Position numbers and translations under genes: made by a program
Assembly: GCA_029204225.1 (NCBI GenBank)
Contig: CM055092.1
Location: 87,222,537-87,286,536 of the forward strand
Length of the DNA: 64,000 nt
From: Diphasiastrum complanatum
Lineage: Eukaryota > Streptophyta > Lycopodiopsida > Lycopodiales > Lycopodiaceae
Reading direction: 5' to 3'
The notes under the pieces: generated by a model
Database searches by the model: none
The model's input: the letters and a program-made list of their open reading frames with translations, nothing else
Told to the model about the DNA's origin: nothing
In this document: positions 1 through 10,905 of the stretch, piece after piece
Numbering within the stretch: the first letter of the stretch is position 1
Layout: every line of letters starts with the position of its first letter

Positions 1-37
1 TCTAGATTTTAATTTAGTAACACAATTAATAATTTAT

Positions 38-235
38 ATGAGTCATGAAAAAAATGATCTTTTAGATTACTGTGAGAATTTGAAAGCCTATGGTTATGCA
101 AATTCATTGCAAAGAATACATTTTTTAGAAGAGGAATATAATAAAATATCAAGGGAAAGTCAAGAAAAAACTATAAAGTTGAAAAGTTGTTTGGAGGAAA
201 ATGAGATACTCAAGAAGGAGATTCAAATGTTATAA
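38..235 (+). CDS. Short coiled-coil ORF, unrecognised (possible exon)
   Basis: A 65-codon open frame that is rich in Glu, Lys, Leu and Asn. Its second half has hydrophobic residues spaced like a short coiled coil (LEEEYNKI, LEENEILKKEIQML). No family is recognised. The window starts just upstream, so it may be the tail of a longer gene or exon. Function unknown. It could be chance in AT-rich DNA or a remnant of the same locus as the ORF at 610-933. Confidence 0.25.
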   Translation: MSHEKNDLLDYCENLKAYGYANSLQRIHFLEEEYNKISRESQEKTIKLKSCLEENEILKKEIQML

Positions 236-609
236 TTTTCTTTACGTGATTTTACTACTAGTATTGATGAAATAAAAATGACATTTCAATACATGCATAT
301 CTCGTATTTGTCTCTGGTACAAAAACATGGATTTGCTAAATAAAAAAACAAAAAGTAACAAATGAAAGAGATTGGTAACAAGGGATATTTGTGATCTTTC
401 ATCCAAAGGAGGTCATTGGAAAAGAATGATCCGTGCATTCGTGCATGCAAGTAAGTTTTAGCTTATTTGTATTGATAGTGTTTGAGCTTTTTGATTTAAT
501 GCACTCCATAGTTCGTTATTTGTTACCACTTCCTTGAATTTTAGCAATGATTGAGACAATGTAACCAATCTTTACTAACCATTTCAAAATATTATATTTG
601 GTATGTAGA

Positions 610-933
610 TCTACATTGGTTGCTGAAGACCATTTGGCCGATGAGATTACTATTGAAAAATCATTAGGTTCTATTTTAACTAAGTCTCTGAAGTCAATGT
701 TAAGCAACAATAAAATGAAAAAAATTAAGGCTTCAATTACTGATAGCATTATGAATGAAGTTGGAAAAATATTGGACATTACATTAGTTCAAGGGGCAAG
801 TGATTTTTCTAGTATTAGTAGAGAAGCATATGCAACAATGTTCGAGATGATAAAAGAAGCATTTGCACAAGTTAGTGTAAAAAGTTTTCGATCCCACGAC
901 CATTGCATCTTTAAAAAAAGAGAGAAATATTAA
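610..933 (+). CDS. Unrecognised ORF, possible exon after an AG acceptor
   Basis: An open frame of about 108 codons with balanced composition, little low complexity and an amphipathic Lys/Ile/Ser-rich pattern (SLGSILTKSLKSMLS). A plausible acceptor (TATGTAG) lies at about 603-609. A donor-like GTAAGT lies near 450, so the two could flank an intron of about 160 bp. The frame joining is not verified and an upstream stop limits the first exon. No family is recognised. The copia LTR at 1042 begins about 100 bp downstream and may have truncated the gene. Confidence 0.25.
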   Translation, partial: STLVAEDHLADEITIEKSLGSILTKSLKSMLSNNKMKKIKASITDSIMNEVGKILDITLVQGASDFSSISREAYATMFEMIKEAFAQVSVKSFRSHDHCIFKKREKY

Positions 934-1041
934 ACCAGAACATGCAAAAATAGTGGGTATTTCATTTCATATCAATGAAGTGTATTGCTCGAAAAGAAAA
1001 TGTCTAGCTTACGACAATTCCAACAATCTATTTATTGATAT

Positions 1042-2526
1042 TGTTGGAAATTAAGCCCACAATTGTCTCCTTGGTGAATGACTTATTTCTATTTCATGAT
1101 TCTTCCTACACGTTTATTGATCATTGATCTAGAGTCAGGTGAAACCAACTTTGGTTCTACATCTCTCATCTTATACCTGCAAGAATCACAAACTTAGACA
1201 ACCAATTTATTTGACGAACGTCTACAACGGGCTTCCGCCTGATCTCCAGCAAAGGGTAACCAATCCTATCATAATTTCAAGTTCAGATATTAAGTTTTAT
1301 AACTTGAAGTCATTGAAGACTTGGCCATCTTCAAGGACTTCCACAAACTTGCATTTACAACAAGTCTGCAGAAATACATTACTTTTGTAACAGTCTGTAG
1401 AAATACACTAAGTGTCGTAACAGTCTGCAGAAATACACTAAGTGTCACACAGTTCGCATTTTTCGCACTTTTTAAAAAATTGCGACACTTGCCTTCGGCT
1501 TCTTCCGTTCAATTATTCTGAAGAAGTCAAATTATGCACAGTTCAAAAGTTTAACTGTTTTCAACACTGGTTGTTTCGCAAAAATGCGAAGAGAGAGAAA
1601 TTTTCTGAAGGTCATCTACTTTCAAGAATTGAACTGTTTTAGGGCACCTTCGGCTTTTTCACAAAATCCCAAAGAAAGAAAATGCCGAAGGTCGTCTATT
1701 TTGAATGAAGGACGTCCCCAGCTACTTCCTGAAATTTGCGAAGTGAGAGAAAACCACTTCACGTAAAATGCGAAGTGAGAGAATTTGCGACGTCCTCGTC
1801 CGCGTCAACATTCCTAATTCGTTGACAGTATACACTATGTACAGTTGTCACAAAAGCCATATACTTCCAAGTACAACGACTTACCTAATTAGGTGACAAA
1901 CATTTAATGTAGTTAATACATGGATGCAATCTATAAATAGATCAGCACAAATTACTTGACGCTCCGTCCATGAGACGTATCATTTGAGCCTCCCAGTTAT
2001 GCCACCATTTTTTGTTGTAATTGCTATTTTATTGTGCTTCAGTGTAATATAGCAACAACATGTTTTTCTATCTGTGTATAACGTACATGAATGCTTGTTG
2101 TGATTGAATGCACTTTATTGTTGTTTGATAACATTTGTTCACTCACTCTGATCAAAACACGGACGTCTACGACTCCTCAGTTTCTGATCAGACGATGACT
2201 ATCTTTGACGCCTGAGGAACTCACGATATCATACTGCTCTTTCCATCTATTTCAGAACCAAACTTCACATTGAATCCATTTTTCAGTAATACCACACACA
2301 AACCATTTCTAATCTCTTCGCTGGACTGTACTCTTGTTTTTGTGAGTATGAATTAATTTTTAAAATCCTGTTGGGCAACTCGAACACTTAAAGCTGTGAG
2401 TATATTTAGCATAAGCTTTTTATTAGACTGTTTTTGTATCTAGCAGTTGATTGTAACGGGAGAGCTGTTCCGCAATATTTTTGTTCTCTTCTCCGTTCGC
2501 GTTCTTCTATCTCCCTTGTCCCATCA
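1042..2526 (+). repeat. 5' LTR of the first copia element
   Basis: Starts TGTTGGAAATT and ends CCCATCA, three bases before a perfect primer-binding site. It contains a TATA box at 1932-1940 and upstream near-repeats of AGTCTGCAGAAATACAC at about 1364-1450. The right boundary is well supported by the primer site. The left boundary rests only on the TG start and is less sure. At about 1485 bp it is long for a copia LTR, so an internal insertion is possible. Confidence 0.55.
1932..1940 (+). promoter_or_regulatory. LTR TATA box
   Basis: TATAAATAG sits in the first copia LTR, about 590 bp before the LTR end. The same motif in a comparable context occurs on the minus strand at 49311-49318. This is the expected Pol II promoter of the element. 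Confidence 0.5.
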
Positions 2527-2529
2527 GAT

Positions 2530-2541
2530 TGGTATCAGAGC
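2530..2541 (+). other. Primer-binding site (initiator-Met tRNA)
   Basis: TGGTATCAGAGC is complementary to the 3' end of plant initiator methionine tRNA, the standard primer of plant Ty1/copia reverse transcription. It lies three bases after the LTR end. Confidence 0.85.
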
Positions 2542-2594
2542 GTAACTCATATAAACCGAGAGATTAAGTGTGTTCTATTTGTATTACTGTTAGT

Positions 2595-5303
2595 ATGTCT
2601 CATATAGGTAGTTCTTCGTCTTCATCATCCAACGAGGCTAGAATCATTGACAAGTTTAATGGTCCAAACTTTTACATCTGGAATTTAAAACTCTGGATGA
2701 TGTTGATAGATAGAGATCTTTGGGATGTAGTAGAAGACGCTAACCTGAAATCAGAAGATGGTTATCAAGCAAAGGCATGGAAGATCAGAAGGCCTTAGCA
2801 TGTATCACACTCAATCTGGCCGACTCCCAAATATCTCACGTTACCACATGCAAAACCTCTAAGGATGCATTAGATTTGTTATCAAATTTCTATGAGACTC
2901 ATGATGTAACCAGTAGATTACATCTTAGAAGGAAGCTCTTTACTCTTAGCATGTCTGATTCTATTGCCATCACTTCTCACATCAGCAGCTTCAAATCTTT
3001 AATGGATCAGTTATCAGTTGTAGGATGTGCTATTCAAGATGATGATGCCGTCATAACCTTGTTTTTTGCTCTTTTAAAATCGTATGAAGACTTTGTAGCG
3101 ATGATCTCCACACAACCTGACCTCACTCTTCAAAAGGTGATCGGTCATCTTCTTCAAGAAGAAATGTGGAGAAAGACCAGCGACATGTCCATCAAAGACA
3201 AATCCATGACTTTGTACACCAAGAAGAAAGACTATTCCAAGGGCAAGGATCAAGTGCAGCAGCAACAGCAGAAGCCTCATACTCAAGGTGAGAATAATGG
3301 ATCACAAAAGAAGCTTTTCTGTAGATATTGCAAGAGAGCCAATCACGACATCAAGGAGTGTCGTATCCGGATGTACAACAAGGCCAAGAAGCAACAACAG
3401 CAACAGCCAGACTCCTTCAACATGGCGGAATTCAAGGAGCAAGATACACACTTGTTAATGGCTTACAGCAATAGCGAAGACTGTGATAGCTGGTACCTGG
3501 ACAACGGCGCTACCCAGCACATGACCTCTCGCAAGGGATGGTTTACCAAGTATGCAACTTACAGCAGAGATCAATTCATCTACCTCAGAGATTCAAGCAC
3601 CATACACGTGGAAGGCAAAGGAACAGTGAAGATCACTTTCAACAACGATCTATCTATTTGTGTTTCCAACGTCCTTCACGTTCCTCAGCTATCAAAGAAC
3701 TTGTTATCAGTCTCTAAGATAACTGATGAGAGCTACACTGTTACTTTCTCATTTGAGTAGTGTACAATATTCGAGGAAGATACTACTCCGACTACATGCA
3801 CTAGAGTTGGAAATCTATATATACTCTCTAATTCAGTTGCATTAGCTAGTATCTCTAATGAAAACGTAAACGATAATGTTATTCTGTGGCATAGTCGATT
3901 TGGACACGTGAATACAAGATCACTTTCCTATATGCGTTGTAATAACTTAGTTGATGAATTGTATTTCTCTTCTTCATTAGATAGGAAATCTTTCTTTTGT
4001 GAACTATGCGTCTATGGCAAACACTCTAGAAACAAGTTTCCCAAATCACATTCCATCAAAACAAAGCATGTACTGGATCTTGTACATAGCGATCTTTGTG
4101 GTCCAATGCCAACTTTGTCCTTAGGAGATGCAATCTATTTTATCACTTTCATAGATGATTATTCTAGATAGTCTACAGTCATGTTCATTAAGCACAAATC
4201 TGAAGCCTTTGAATGCTTCAAGAGATTCAAGGCCATGGCTGAGACACAAACATCTACAAAAGTGAAGGCACTCCGAACTGATGGTGTGGCGAATAGCTCT
4301 CTAATGAGATGTCCGACTACATGGCTGAACATGGTATCATAAGACAATTCACCACTTCCTATTCACCTCAACAAAATGAGATTGCAGAAAGGAAGAATCG
4401 AACTCTTCTCAACTCAGCCAGATCCATGCTACATCAAGCACACCTACCTGCGAAGTTCTGGGCAGAAGCTACTGCCACAGCCTGTTATGTGCAAAACACA
4501 TCCAAGCACCAAAGTCGTCAACAACAAAACTCCTCATGAAGTTTGGCATGGGCACAAGCCTAGTGTCAGCCATTTAAAAATCTTTGGTTGTATATGTTTA
4601 GTTCACATTCCTAAATAGCTTAGGAAGAAGCTAGATCATAAGACAAATGAATGTATTTTCATTGGCTATCCTGATGAACATAAAGCTTATAAAGCTTATG
4701 ATCTATCCACCAATGTAGCATTTATCTCTAGGGATGTAATATTTCAAGAACATACATACTATGATTTCAAACAACCATCAATAAATGATGATATGCCATT
4801 TCATCCTATTTTACGTAGCATGGAATCTTCCAACGATAATGTTTCTTCTACAGAACTTGCAGCTACAGCTATAGAAGCCTAGCAACTGACAGTACCTGTC
4901 ATCAGACCAAACCAAGCCAACTCGAACAGATCTGGAGAAATTCAAGAAGAAGCATCATCGCATCTTAATCAACCAAACGTCAAACATCATTTCTCAATGA
5001 CAACGTCGAAGAGGAGCTATATACCTTCCAACCGAAAGGATTCGAAGTCAAAGGCCAAGAGCACAAAGTGTGCAAGAGCTGCACAAAGCAATCTACGGTC
5101 TGAAACAAGCCCCAAGAGCATGGTTCGATAGAATCAACTCTTATCTCATTCAATTCGGATTTGCAAAAAATTCAGCTGACTGTAATGTTTATTCGAAGCA
5201 TATAAGCACCAATTCAGTTCACATAGCTCTTTACGTAGATGATGCATCTATTTTGTCTAACGACACTTCTCTTCTATACACTACTAAGAGTGATCTATTT
5301 TGA
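2595..5303 (+). pseudogene. copia gag-pol polyprotein, broken
   Basis: Gag starts at ATG 2595 and shifts frame near 2777. The next frame (to 3760) holds the gag body, a CCHC zinc knuckle (CRYCKRANHDIKEC) and the protease motif DNGATQHM. An in-frame TAG lies at 3758-3760. Integrase continues with the HHCC region (3890-4060) and catalytic core (HSDLCGP, FIDDYS), then a TAG at 4169-4171 and further shifts to about 4618. RT is represented only by its second half (GLKQAPRAWF, YVDD, 4985-5303). The first half of RT is deleted near 4985 and RNase H is absent. It cannot make a functional polyprotein. Confidence 0.85.
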
Positions 5304-5335
5304 CATGACTGATCAGATCAGATAGATCAAGTCAT

Positions 5336-6057
<722 letters not shown>

Positions 6058-6060
6058 GAT

Positions 6061-6072
6061 TGGTATCAGAGC
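6061..6072 (+). other. Primer-binding site of the second copia element
   Basis: A perfect TGGTATCAGAGC after an LTR end CCCACA. No gag with a copia signature follows within the next kilobase, so the element is only a 5' end. Confidence 0.8.
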
Positions 6073-7180
6073 CCACATGAGGATTATAAGAAATTGGGAT
6101 AATTCTTAAGTGTGACTATTAATTCTTGATCTATTAATTGAGTAAAGAACTCAGATCAGTATTTTGGAAATTTGAATATCTTTACTCCAGTGTATTATTT
6201 GAGAGCCTATGGATCTCACAAACATTCTCACAAGATAAGTTTATTACTTGTGGAGAATTTAATTTATCTAGTGGATGCTATTCTGCTATAGTTTATGGTA
6301 TGCATATGCTTGAGTACAGTTCTTTGATTGGATCTCCAGTTATCATAGGAGACCAAAAAATCTATTCAGATGAATGATTGTTATTTTCTTGTATATAATG
6401 CTAGAAACAGGGGCAGTTAACTCAAGAGAGTATCTAGGATACTCAGAGTTGAGTTTTAATCATTTTATATCTTATTGATTCTCTCAGAGATTCTAGTTGA
6501 ATGAATTATTATATTTTAGAATTATGGATTCTAAAGATATTTGTACTTGGAAGCCTTTAAGAAAGGTGTGCCATAATTTGTGATGACTTCATATTGTAAT
6601 TGTTAATTTTCTTTTTATTTAATCTCTTAAGTTAGAAAATACTTCACCCAATATTTCATGTAAGCGTTTTCAATGAAGGTGATATTACCAACTTATAGAG
6701 AGTGAAACCCAGATGACAAAATTTATTGTTTAGTGTACCTTCCAAACCTGAGTTTGTACTCTGAGTAGAGTTCTAGAGCTTATATAAGGAGGCCAAACTC
6801 GCCCTACTACACCATGATTTTGGTTGATTCATTGCCAAGATGTCTCTCTACTCTCATGCTTTCTGTTCCTTGGCTTGAGGGTGAAGCTTCTAGAGATTGA
6901 TTGGTTGCTTCTACTTGGTTGGGTGGTTTCTCCAATAGTGTGTTCTCTATTGTTTTGTCTTGTAAGTAGGATCTTGAAGAGGTGTCTCTTACAAAAATAG
7001 CTCAACCGACCGATCTAAAGGGCACCGTTGGGGTAAGGGAAATGGGAAGATTGAAGACTTCAGCTCCACATCTTCTATTGCAACCACAGTTGATGCCTTC
7101 ACCAAAGCATTGGAGATTCTACAAATCTAGCAAAACAATCAATTGCACAATTTTACGAATGAGAGCAAAATCTTAAGGGT
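6073..7180 (+). other. Retroelement leader or LTR debris, no clear gene
   Basis: AT-rich sequence after the second primer site. The open frame at 6138-6377 has no recognised family. A purine stretch (AACAGGGGCAG, about 6405) and a TATA-like TATATAAGG at 6781-6789, with GAGGCC just downstream, suggest part of another LTR. Its ends cannot be set. Confidence 0.3.
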
Positions 7181-7189
7181 GTACAACAG

Positions 7190-7760
7190 GTGCCAAGGGT
7201 ACCACAACTGCCAGTCAATCCAAAAAGGGAGGCCACTTGGTGTCCAATCTATGCAGGCAACCATACTACCAATGAATGCCCACAACTATGCCAACGCCTA
7301 AAAAAAATGAGAAAATATTGCCACTTGTTTAAGATGAATGGCCATGATCCCTCCAAGTGTAGATACAACCTTCGAGTACAATAGTTGCACGATAATAGTA
7401 CCCCCAGAGACAACCTGATAGACAATATCCATATACACCAAACTAGAATTGACTGCCTCTTGTAGTTCTTGCATGACCAACCAATGAACATTGAGGAATG
7501 ATCGTCAAAACCTCCTAGCCAACAAGCTGCTAGTGTAAATGTAGCTATTCCCGAGCCTAAGATCTCCGAACCACCATATGAATCCCCCTTCCCTGCTGAT
7601 GAAACACATGTATATTTATAGATGGATATGAGGGTGAATCAATGCCAATATACGCTAATCGAATTTGGGAACTAACAAATGGATCTCCTATCCAGTGTTA
7701 TGTATGTGGAGGCAATTATTGTATTGTCGAATGTCTGAACAAGAGATAGCAACTGAACGA
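7190..7760 (+). pseudogene. Retroelement gag-like zinc-knuckle remnant
   Basis: The frame from 7190 carries two cysteine/histidine clusters resembling degenerate CCHC knuckles (CPIYAGNHTTNEC and CHLFKMNGHDPSKC). A third similar cluster (CYVCGGNYCIVEC) follows at about 7700 in another segment separated by stops. Such repeated knuckles are typical of retroelement gag proteins. The family cannot be assigned. Confidence 0.4.
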
Positions 7761-9163
7761 ACCTCATGAAACTAGTAGCACCAACCTAGGAGCAAGAGGA
7801 AGTGTAGAAACTGCAAGAGATAGGTACTCCAGAGACATTGTTGCATAGCAGACTTATCAATAAAATGTAGTTTATTCAAGCTATTATCTGCATTCTTTCA
7901 CACATCATAGCCAAAACTATTAGACACAAATTCCTTGACATGTTGGCCATAGAAAATGAACAAATATAATATTTTATGTTTAGCTTAGCATTTTGATTTT
8001 TGCCTCTAAAGCTATCATAAATTATAATGAAAAAACTAAATTTATTATAGGCCAATTTTAATATTGCTTTTATCATCTTATATTGATATTTTATTTTTAA
8101 AATATACGTATTTTGATCTCTCTTTGGCAATTGTTACCTTAATTCTATGAATTTTTCAATATGCAAAGACATTATATAGATTCATTGGCAAACTTGAAGA
8201 GGTGAAGACAAAAGACAAAAGAAGCGACATGTTTTATTTCACACAGAGAATAAATAATAGCATATTTGCATAGCTCTTTATTTTTGTCAATCAAAAAACT
8301 GGTCTCTGAGAGATGTCCAACTCAAAATTTAGGATAAGGTGCTGACAGATTAGCTTGCGCAGGGGGATGAAGTCTACAAAATTTTCATTAAAGAAGTGGA
8401 CAAAAGCACTTCTATCTAATTATGAATTATTCAATTATAAAGACTCATCTTTGTCAAATAAAGTGTAATATTAGAGCCTAAATTGACAAAGCCTTAGTCA
8501 CACTTATAAGTAAATATGTTTATCTTCAATGAATATTTTCAAATTTATCTTTGGTAATTATGTAAGCTATGCTTAGCATAGTATAGTTTTTAAAGTTTTT
8601 TTTTCTTTGACTCTTGTTTTTCAGAGTTTGAAATAATGTTTTAAATATATTATTGAGTCACTATCCAAGAAAAAGACTTGTTGGTTTCTACTCGTACTTC
8701 AAAGTCAATTGTTTGGTACAATTTTTTTTGTCATCTACCTAGACTAGCAAGAATAAATGACACATAAATAAAAAATATGACAAATCTATTGTAGAAGAAG
8801 AGCCTATTGTCAAAAAGCAAAATCCCAAATTGTCCTAAAATAAATGCCAAAAGATCTAGGAGTAGTGCACTTTCAATAGAGTCTACAAAAAGAACTTGGA
8901 AACTTTGAAATCTCTATCATTCAAACTTTTAGAATTGTAAAGTCAAACCAAAAAAATAAGAAATACAACAACAATTGTGGAGAATGATCAATGTGACAAG
9001 TTACCAATTGACCTTAAAACTGGTGGTAGGCCCATGGAAGTAAACCCAATGAAACACATGTACTTAATTTAAAAAGTTAAGCTTAACACACAAGCTATTG
9101 TCTAGAGGGAGAAGAGGCAGCGAGCAGTAGAGAAGACAGGCAGAGCGCAGCAGCAGCACCAGC

Positions 9164-9165
<2 letters not shown>
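7761..9165. other. AT-rich intergenic DNA, no gene seen
   Basis: Neither strand has a convincing ORF or a structural RNA that I can recognise. Long A/T runs and short open frames only. Confidence 0.6.
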
Positions 9166-9237
<72 letters not shown>

Positions 9238-9341
9238 AGCAGCCCAGGAGCGAGAGATAGAGAGAGAGCGAGGGAGAGAGGCAATAGCCCAAGAGCGAGG
9301 GAGAGAGAGAGAGAGAGAGAGGGAGCAGAGGAGCGAGGAAG

Positions 9342-9419
<78 letters not shown>
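9166..9419. repeat. Compound (GA)n microsatellite
   Basis: Two pure GA tracts (9166-9235 and 9348-9419) separated by an interrupted GA-rich stretch (GAGCGAGG, GCAGAGGAG). The interruptions look like older degenerate repeat flanked by fresh expansions. Long Ser-Leu ORFs on the minus strand here are artefacts. Confidence 0.97.
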
Positions 9420-9422
<3 letters not shown>

Positions 9423-9610
9423 GGCCCAATTGACACGTGTATTGACACATGTTGCAACGTGACAATGCATGGCCAGATGTGGGCCATACTCTCTGTCGGA
9501 CATGTGTCAGTATGCTGACAAAAAATTTAGACACGTGTCGCGCAACATGTGTTGAAACATGCTGATGTGGCGAGACAGATGTTATGCGCATACTGGCCAG
9601 TGGTGTGTAC
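9420..9610. repeat. Cluster of ACACGTGT/ACATGTGT motifs
   Basis: Within about 190 bp there are many copies in both orientations of near-palindromic (G)ACAC(G/A)TGT: GACACGTGT, GACACATGTTG, GACATGTGTCAG, GACACGTGTCG, AACATGTGTTG. This resembles subterminal transposase-binding repeats of a DNA transposon, or a set of G-box-like sites. No coding sequence is seen. Confidence 0.45.
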
Positions 9611-10139
9611 ATTGTCTCCGTGTCAAGCGCAAATTGGTGGACTAAAAGTTTTTCAAATTTGTGGGAACATATTCATTATATAGATTCCTATCATTTTTTA
9701 TGTGCTAGGACAAATTCATAGCTTACAAGTTGAAAAAGAGCTTCCTTGGCAATATTCTCACATCTCTACCTTCCACAATGTTAGCGTCATCATCTTTGTT
9801 GGTCTAACAATTAATGAAGCAAAACTCCTGACCTGGGACCATAACATTGATCAAAGACTAAAGAAACAATAATGGCAAGCATTCAAAAGATAAGATTTTT
9901 TAATTAAACATATATCAAATGCTCCAAGCTTGGGAAAATAAAGCAAATGGAGCTTTAAGCTTTATGTGCTCAAGAAACAAACTTGTTCTTTGCAATAGAA
10001 TCTAATATAGAACCTTACAAAATAAGACAACTTTTCTAAATTGCCATTCCAAAGTGGTTAGGTAATTTTTTTGTTTTCTAATAATTCTCTCTTCTATTGC
10101 CATGCCAAGCTTGGTTAACTTTTTTTTAATGGTTTATTC

Positions 10140-10897
10140 CATAGTTGCAGCGAATTGCGATTCGCAGGGTTCGCGATTCGTGAACCGTGATTCGAATCGC
10201 GAAACGTGCAAAAAAAAAAAAAATTTAAAATTGGAAAAATAGCTTATAGCTAAAAAAATTTTAGGGGAGCAATGGTCAAATCAACGTTTTGCCTCCCATA
10301 AGTGCAGTAGATAGGACACAAATAGATAAGAGTCAGTAGCTATTTGGTTATTATTTGCTCTGGTTCTCGTAATTGTTAATGCTACAATTGGGGCTATCAA
10401 CTCTATGGATGATGACCACTTTTGCAATCATTTCACTGGAGATGTGAGTGCAATGTGCATACAATTGTTATCGACGCGCATTTGGACCCCATTTTTATCT
10501 ACGCGGGGGTCCGCGGGGGGGGGGGGGGGGGGGAGGGGAGGGGGAGGGGGGGCAACACCCCCTCGAAGCAAAAAGCGAGATACAATTGCTCTACGATTCT
10601 CTATCTCTATCCCACTGGAGCCATCTATGATCGTAACGGTTTTGAATTATTATCCTTGACAGAACCCAACATGGATTAAGCACCTGAATTGGACCATCAT
10701 GTATCCGAAACATTCGACAAACTACACAATATTAATGCTCTTAATTAGAGCTTTCATCTTATACCCATATTGTCCAAAATAAATAAATAAAAAACACGAT
10801 TCTGAACAATTCTGGAGAAAATCTGAATCACGATTCTAGACCGCGATTCAAACCGCAATTTTATTGGACCACAATTCAGAATCGTATTGCAACTATG
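10140..10897. mobile_element. Non-autonomous hAT-like element (MITE)
   Basis: The terminal inverted repeat is CATAGTTGCA at the left and TGCAACTATG at the right. It is flanked by 8-bp direct repeats GTTTATTC (10132-10139) and GTTTAATC (10898-10905), 7 of 8 identical, which is the hAT duplication length. Subterminal sequence is full of (A/T)GCGATTCG-type repeats in both orientations. The left end (TTGCAGCGAATTGCGATTCG) matches in pattern the left end of the large hAT at 13704. The 758-bp interior holds a G-rich run and no transposase. Confidence 0.7.
10515..10551 (+). repeat. Poly-G / G-rich run
   Basis: An uninterrupted G run of about 19, then G4-G7 blocks separated by single A residues, inside the short hAT element. 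Such a run can form G-quadruplex structure. It is also a typical place for sequencing length errors. Confidence 0.9.
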
Positions 10898-10905
10898 GTT
10901 TAATC

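Larger units (their letters stand above)
1042..5303 (+). mobile_element. Ty1/copia retrotransposon, decayed and truncated
   Basis: Order is LTR (1042-2526), initiator-Met tRNA primer site (2530-2541), gag, protease, integrase and part of reverse transcriptase. This order with integrase before RT defines Ty1/copia. The body has frameshifts, in-frame stops and a deletion in RT, and no RNase H or clear matching 3' LTR. The pol sequence stops after the YVDD motif, and a different copia LTR follows from about 5336. It is a dead copy probably broken by a later insertion or recombination. Confidence 0.85.
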
